Below, piece by piece: positions 61,412 through 64,000 of a stretch of 64,000 nucleotides of DNA. Position numbers and translations under genes: made by a program. How positions within the stretch are numbered: position 1 is the first letter of the stretch; each line of letters starts with the position of its first letter. This DNA comes from Streptomyces sp. D2-8. GTDB taxonomy: Bacteria; Actinomycetota; Actinomycetes; Streptomycetales; Streptomycetaceae. The DNA lies in the NCBI RefSeq assembly GCF_023184515.1, contig NZ_JAAHBP010000020.1, positions 124,001 to 188,000 on the forward strand, given 5' to 3'. The notes beneath the pieces are model-generated. The model did not search any database and had not been told where the DNA came from. It was given only the letters and a program-made list of their open reading frames with translations.

Positions 61412-62043
61412 TGCTGATCCACCCCTGGGACGCGCCCCGCGACGACAGCGAATGGCAGCGGTGGCTGGCCGGCCGCGACTTCGGCCAGCTCGCCGTCAAC
61501 GGCCTGCCGGGGGAACCGCCTCACGTCCAGCCCCTGCACTTCGCGTACGACGCCGGGCGGGGCGAGATGGTCACCCACCTCGCCCGTCCGAACCCGCTCT
61601 GGCCCGCGCTGGAGGCCCACCCGGACGTCCTGCTGAGCGTGGTCGACGACTACGTGTACGTGCCCGGCCCCTGGCAGGCCGCCCCGGACGGCCCGCCCGA
61701 GCACGGCACCCCGACCAGCTTCTACGCGGCCGTCCAGCTCCGCTGCCGCGCCCATGTCGTGGACGACCCGGCGGTGAAGGCCGCCCTTCTCAACCGCCAG
61801 GTCGACCACTTCCAGCCGCGGGGCGGCTCCGCACGGGCATCGGCGGGCGAGGCCCCGTACGGCAGGATACTCGCCGGCATCCGGGGCCTGCGCCTCGAAG
61901 TGACGGACGTACGAGCCAAGTTCAAGTACGCGAATCACAAGCCGGCCGAGGTCCGGGACCGGATCGCCGCAGGCCTCGCGGCCCGCGGCGGTCCGGGCGA
62001 CTCGAGGGCACGCGACCACCTCCTGCGCAGACAGCAGGCGTAG
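61411..62043 (+). CDS. PaiB-type FMN-binding protein
   Basis: A 210-aa split-barrel protein of the PaiB (FMN_bind_2) family: HPWDAPRDDSEWQRWLAGRDFGQLAVNG, ETV-less but with HVQPLHFAYDAGRGEMVTHLARPNPLW, and KFKYANHKPAEVRDRI. TGATG coupling to the preceding gene. PaiB homologues influence sporulation and protease genes in Bacillus; here the role is not known. Confidence 0.85.
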   Translation: MLIHPWDAPRDDSEWQRWLAGRDFGQLAVNGLPGEPPHVQPLHFAYDAGRGEMVTHLARPNPLWPALEAHPDVLLSVVDDYVYVPGPWQAAPDGPPEHGTPTSFYAAVQLRCRAHVVDDPAVKAALLNRQVDHFQPRGGSARASAGEAPYGRILAGIRGLRLEVTDVRAKFKYANHKPAEVRDRIAAGLAARGGPGDSRARDHLLRRQQA

Positions 62044-62059
62044 GCCGAGAGGCCTCGTC

Positions 62060-63010
62060 CTACACGGCCCTCACCGGCTCCTGACCCGTCCGCGCACCCC
62101 GCGCCTCCCCCACCGCGAGGCCCGCCACCGAGCCCAGCATCAGCAGGGTTCCGGCCAGTGTCGCCGCCGTGAGGTGCTCGCCGAGCAGGACGACGGCGAG
62201 CACCGCCGCGCTCACCGGCTCGAGCAGCATGATCACCGACACGGTGGCGGACCGCACGACGGCCGCGCCCGCGAAGTAGAGGCCGTAGGCGAGCGCCGTG
62301 GGGACGGCGGCGACGTAGACCAGCAGGAGCAGGAGCCGACCGGGCTCCTCGGTGTGCGGCAGCAGTCCCTCCGCCAAGGCGAACGGCAACAGGCACAGGC
62401 TCGTGACGGCGAAGGCCCCGGTGGTCGAGCGAGCGGCGTCGACCTCGCCGTCGCGGCCCCACCGGCGGGTGAGCAGCGTCATCACGCTGTACCCGGCCGC
62501 GGACAGCAGCGCGAGCAGCACACCCACGGGGCGGACGGTCGCGCCCCCGCTTCCGAGGACGAGAACCGCGAGCCCGGCGAGGGCCCCCACGACGGCGACG
62601 GCGCCGCCCCGGCCCAGATGCTCGGCCAGGGTCAGCCGGGCGCCGAGCGCGATGAGGACCGGCCCCGCGCCCAGGGTGACGACGGTGGCCACGGCAAGGC
62701 CGGTGGCCGAGACGGCCGCGAAGTACGCGGTCTGGAAGACGGCGAGGCCGAGCCCGGTGACCCCGGCCCGCAGCGCCCGTCGGCCGAGCGGCTCCCGCAC
62801 GGGTGTTGCGGTGCGCGGCCGCAGCGGGCGGACGGCGAGCAGCAGCACGAGCCCGGCGGCGCAGCGCCAGAAGGAGAGGGCGACGGGCCCCATGTCACTG
62901 GCCCGGTAGACCAGGGAGGCGGCCGCGCCCGCGGTGCCCCAGGCGGCACCGGCGACGATCAGATAGAGGAGGCCTCGCCCGATGGGCAGGCCGGATGCAG
63001 TGTTCGACAC
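62060..63010 (-). CDS. EamA/DMT-superfamily transporter
   Basis: A 316-aa protein with ten hydrophobic helices: YLIVAGAAWGTAGAAASLVYR and the second half beginning near residue 150. The C-terminus AVVLLGEHLTAATLAGTLLMLG is typical. Start GTG 63010. A leader-peptide ORF and a hairpin lie upstream, so the gene may be under attenuation. RhtA/YdcZ-type amino acid or metabolite export is possible. Confidence 0.9.
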   Translation of the reverse strand: MSNTASGLPIGRGLLYLIVAGAAWGTAGAAASLVYRASDMGPVALSFWRCAAGLVLLLAVRPLRPRTATPVREPLGRRALRAGVTGLGLAVFQTAYFAAVSATGLAVATVVTLGAGPVLIALGARLTLAEHLGRGGAVAVVGALAGLAVLVLGSGGATVRPVGVLLALLSAAGYSVMTLLTRRWGRDGEVDAARSTTGAFAVTSLCLLPFALAEGLLPHTEEPGRLLLLLVYVAAVPTALAYGLYFAGAAVVRSATVSVIMLLEPVSAAVLAVVLLGEHLTAATLAGTLLMLGSVAGLAVGEARGARTGQEPVRAV

Positions 63011-63077
63011 GAGTTCTCTCCGCAGACGCGCACGACGCGCCGCACGCGAGTGGCGGCCGGTGCGCGGAAGTTCGGCA

Positions 63078-63108
63078 GGAACCCCGGATCAGTCGGGATC
63101 AGGGGTCC
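63078..63108 (-). terminator. Attenuator-like hairpin upstream of the EamA gene
   Basis: GGAACCCC (63078-63085) pairs with GGGGTCC (63102-63108) and an inner GATC/GATC pair can extend the stem. It lies between the leader ORF and the EamA start. Confidence 0.45.
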
Positions 63109-63181
63109 ACGGACTTCGTCTGCGGGCAGCACCGTTCTGCGCGGCGGCGAAACGCCGGGCGCGGTTTCCGGAGGGCCCGCC

Positions 63182-63223
63182 TCAGACGGCCGGAGGCGGA
63201 AGAACGAGTGCGTTCGAAGGCAT
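63182..63223 (-). CDS. Possible leader peptide MPSNALVLPPPAV
   Basis: A 13-codon ORF (ATG 63223 to TGA at 63182) with the sequence MPSNALVLPPPAV. It sits 171 bp before the EamA start and 10 bp after the end of the upstream gene. Ala/Leu/Val and a Pro-Pro-Pro run would make translation sensitive to aminoacyl-tRNA or EF-P. A hairpin follows. RBS is only AGGG at moderate spacing. Confidence 0.5.
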   Translation of the reverse strand: MPSNALVLPPPAV

Positions 63224-63233
63224 GATCGGCACC

Positions 63234-64000
63234 CTACGCGGTCGTCCCGGGGCTGGACAATTCCCTTTCCGGGCCACCGCCGGCGACCGGCCGGTCGGAG
63301 CCCTTCGCGGGCGTGGAGGACTGTGCGATGAAGGCGCCCGCCAGCACGATGACGCCACCGGCGATCTGCGGTGCCGACAGGTGCTCGCCGAGCAGGACCC
63401 AGGCCAGCACGGTGGCGATGACCGCTTCGAGGCAGGCCACGACACCCGCGACCTGCGGGGAGAGCCGCCGCACGGCGACCACACCGGTGACGTACGCGAC
63501 GACTGTGGCGACGAGCACGATCCACGCCAGCAGGACGACGGCCGCGACGGGCGTGCCGTCCATGCGGGCGGTACCCGTGAGGACGGACCAGTCCATGCTC
63601 CAGGGCCGGGCGACGACGGTCAGTACGGCCGCCCCGACGAGCAGGCCGTAGGCGATGACACCGAGCGGATCGGGCGCCTCGTCCCCGGCGTCGCTGCCCT
63701 GGTCGGACAGGACGAAGTAGCCGACCTGGCAGCAGGCCGCGCCGAGCGCGAGCAGCAGCCCCAGGGCGTCGAAGCCGAGGCCCGACCACACCTCGACGAC
63801 GCAGGCGAGTCCGCCGACCGCGAGCACGACACCGACCGCGGCGGCACGCGTCACCGGCCGACGCTGCACGAAGCGCACCCAGCCCAGCACCAGCGCGGGC
63901 GCCAGGTACTCGATGAGAAGCGCCACCCCGACGGGGATCCGGGAGAGCGCCGCGAAGTAGCAGGCCTGGACACCGGCGACGGCCAGCAGTCCGAACCCGG
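63234..64000 (-). CDS. EamA/DMT-superfamily transporter, 5' end outside the window
   Basis: About 255 codons of a DMT transporter are present; the start lies beyond 64000. Visible helices include GLLAVAGVQACYFAALSRIPVGVALLIEYLAPALVLGW and the second half from VIAYGLLVGAAVLTVV, ending with AGGVIVLAGAFIAQSS and a short soluble tail. Paralogue of the downstream EamA gene, probably part of the same operon. Confidence 0.85.
   Translation of the reverse strand, partial: GFGLLAVAGVQACYFAALSRIPVGVALLIEYLAPALVLGWVRFVQRRPVTRAAAVGVVLAVGGLACVVEVWSGLGFDALGLLLALGAACCQVGYFVLSDQGSDAGDEAPDPLGVIAYGLLVGAAVLTVVARPWSMDWSVLTGTARMDGTPVAAVVLLAWIVLVATVVAYVTGVVAVRRLSPQVAGVVACLEAVIATVLAWVLLGEHLSAPQIAGGVIVLAGAFIAQSSTPAKGSDRPVAGGGPERELSSPGTTA

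Overview
The window is chromosomal DNA of a Streptomyces or a very close relative. It is GC-rich throughout, with strong G/C bias at third codon positions, frequent GTG starts, dense overlapping operons, and typical streptomycete genes such as a divergent third EF-Tu (tuf3), DUF4291, HxlR, MocR and an Excalibur protein. I saw no insertion sequence, prophage, CRISPR array, rRNA or tRNA.

Left region (1-13741): the edge of a specialised-metabolite gene cluster whose product I cannot name. Nine or ten tightly packed + strand genes encode a PaaK-like adenylating ligase, an alpha/alpha-toroid repeat protein with a His-rich insert, a two-domain tautomerase with Pro-1, an acyl carrier protein, a second ligase lacking the usual N-terminal region, an amidase-signature enzyme, an MIO aromatic amino acid lyase or aminomutase with a tyrosine-type His-Leu pair, a class II DAHP synthase, an aldo-keto reductase and an SDR. 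The simplest reading is that DAHP synthase raises shikimate flux, the MIO enzyme converts tyrosine to p-coumarate or beta-tyrosine, a ligase loads it on the carrier protein, and the remaining enzymes tailor it. A MarR repressor and a divergent DHA2-type exporter, with paired palindromes between them, close the cluster. It probably continues to the left of the window.

Middle region (13807-38671): housekeeping and uptake genes. These include a YigZ/IMPACT protein, a SixA-like phosphatase, a catalytically degenerate CysRS-like protein, a vitamin B12-type ABC importer (btuFCD-like) behind a cobalamin riboswitch, pobA, an ArsR/CDF metal-efflux pair, an XRE-cupin regulator with a divergent EamA transporter, a gamma carbonic anhydrase, DedA, phosphoketolase, a glycosidase remnant, an odd sigma-like/zinc-finger/TM/ricin fusion, galU, and tuf3.

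Right region (39012-64000): TVP38-family membrane protein, a thiolase remnant beside an HxlR regulator, uppP, lnt, a TetR/FAD-monooxygenase pair with twin operators, ung, an orphan peptide-binding lipoprotein, two SDRs, a HipA-like kinase/DUF3037 pair, a lipoprotein-like Rieske protein, a LysR/EamA pair, a MocR regulator divergent from two FMN split-barrel proteins, and two EamA genes separated by a possible leader-peptide attenuator. A degenerate 43-49 bp repeat array lies between two convergent genes at about 59.2-59.4 kb.

All functions are inferred from motifs and family resemblance by eye. No database search was possible.
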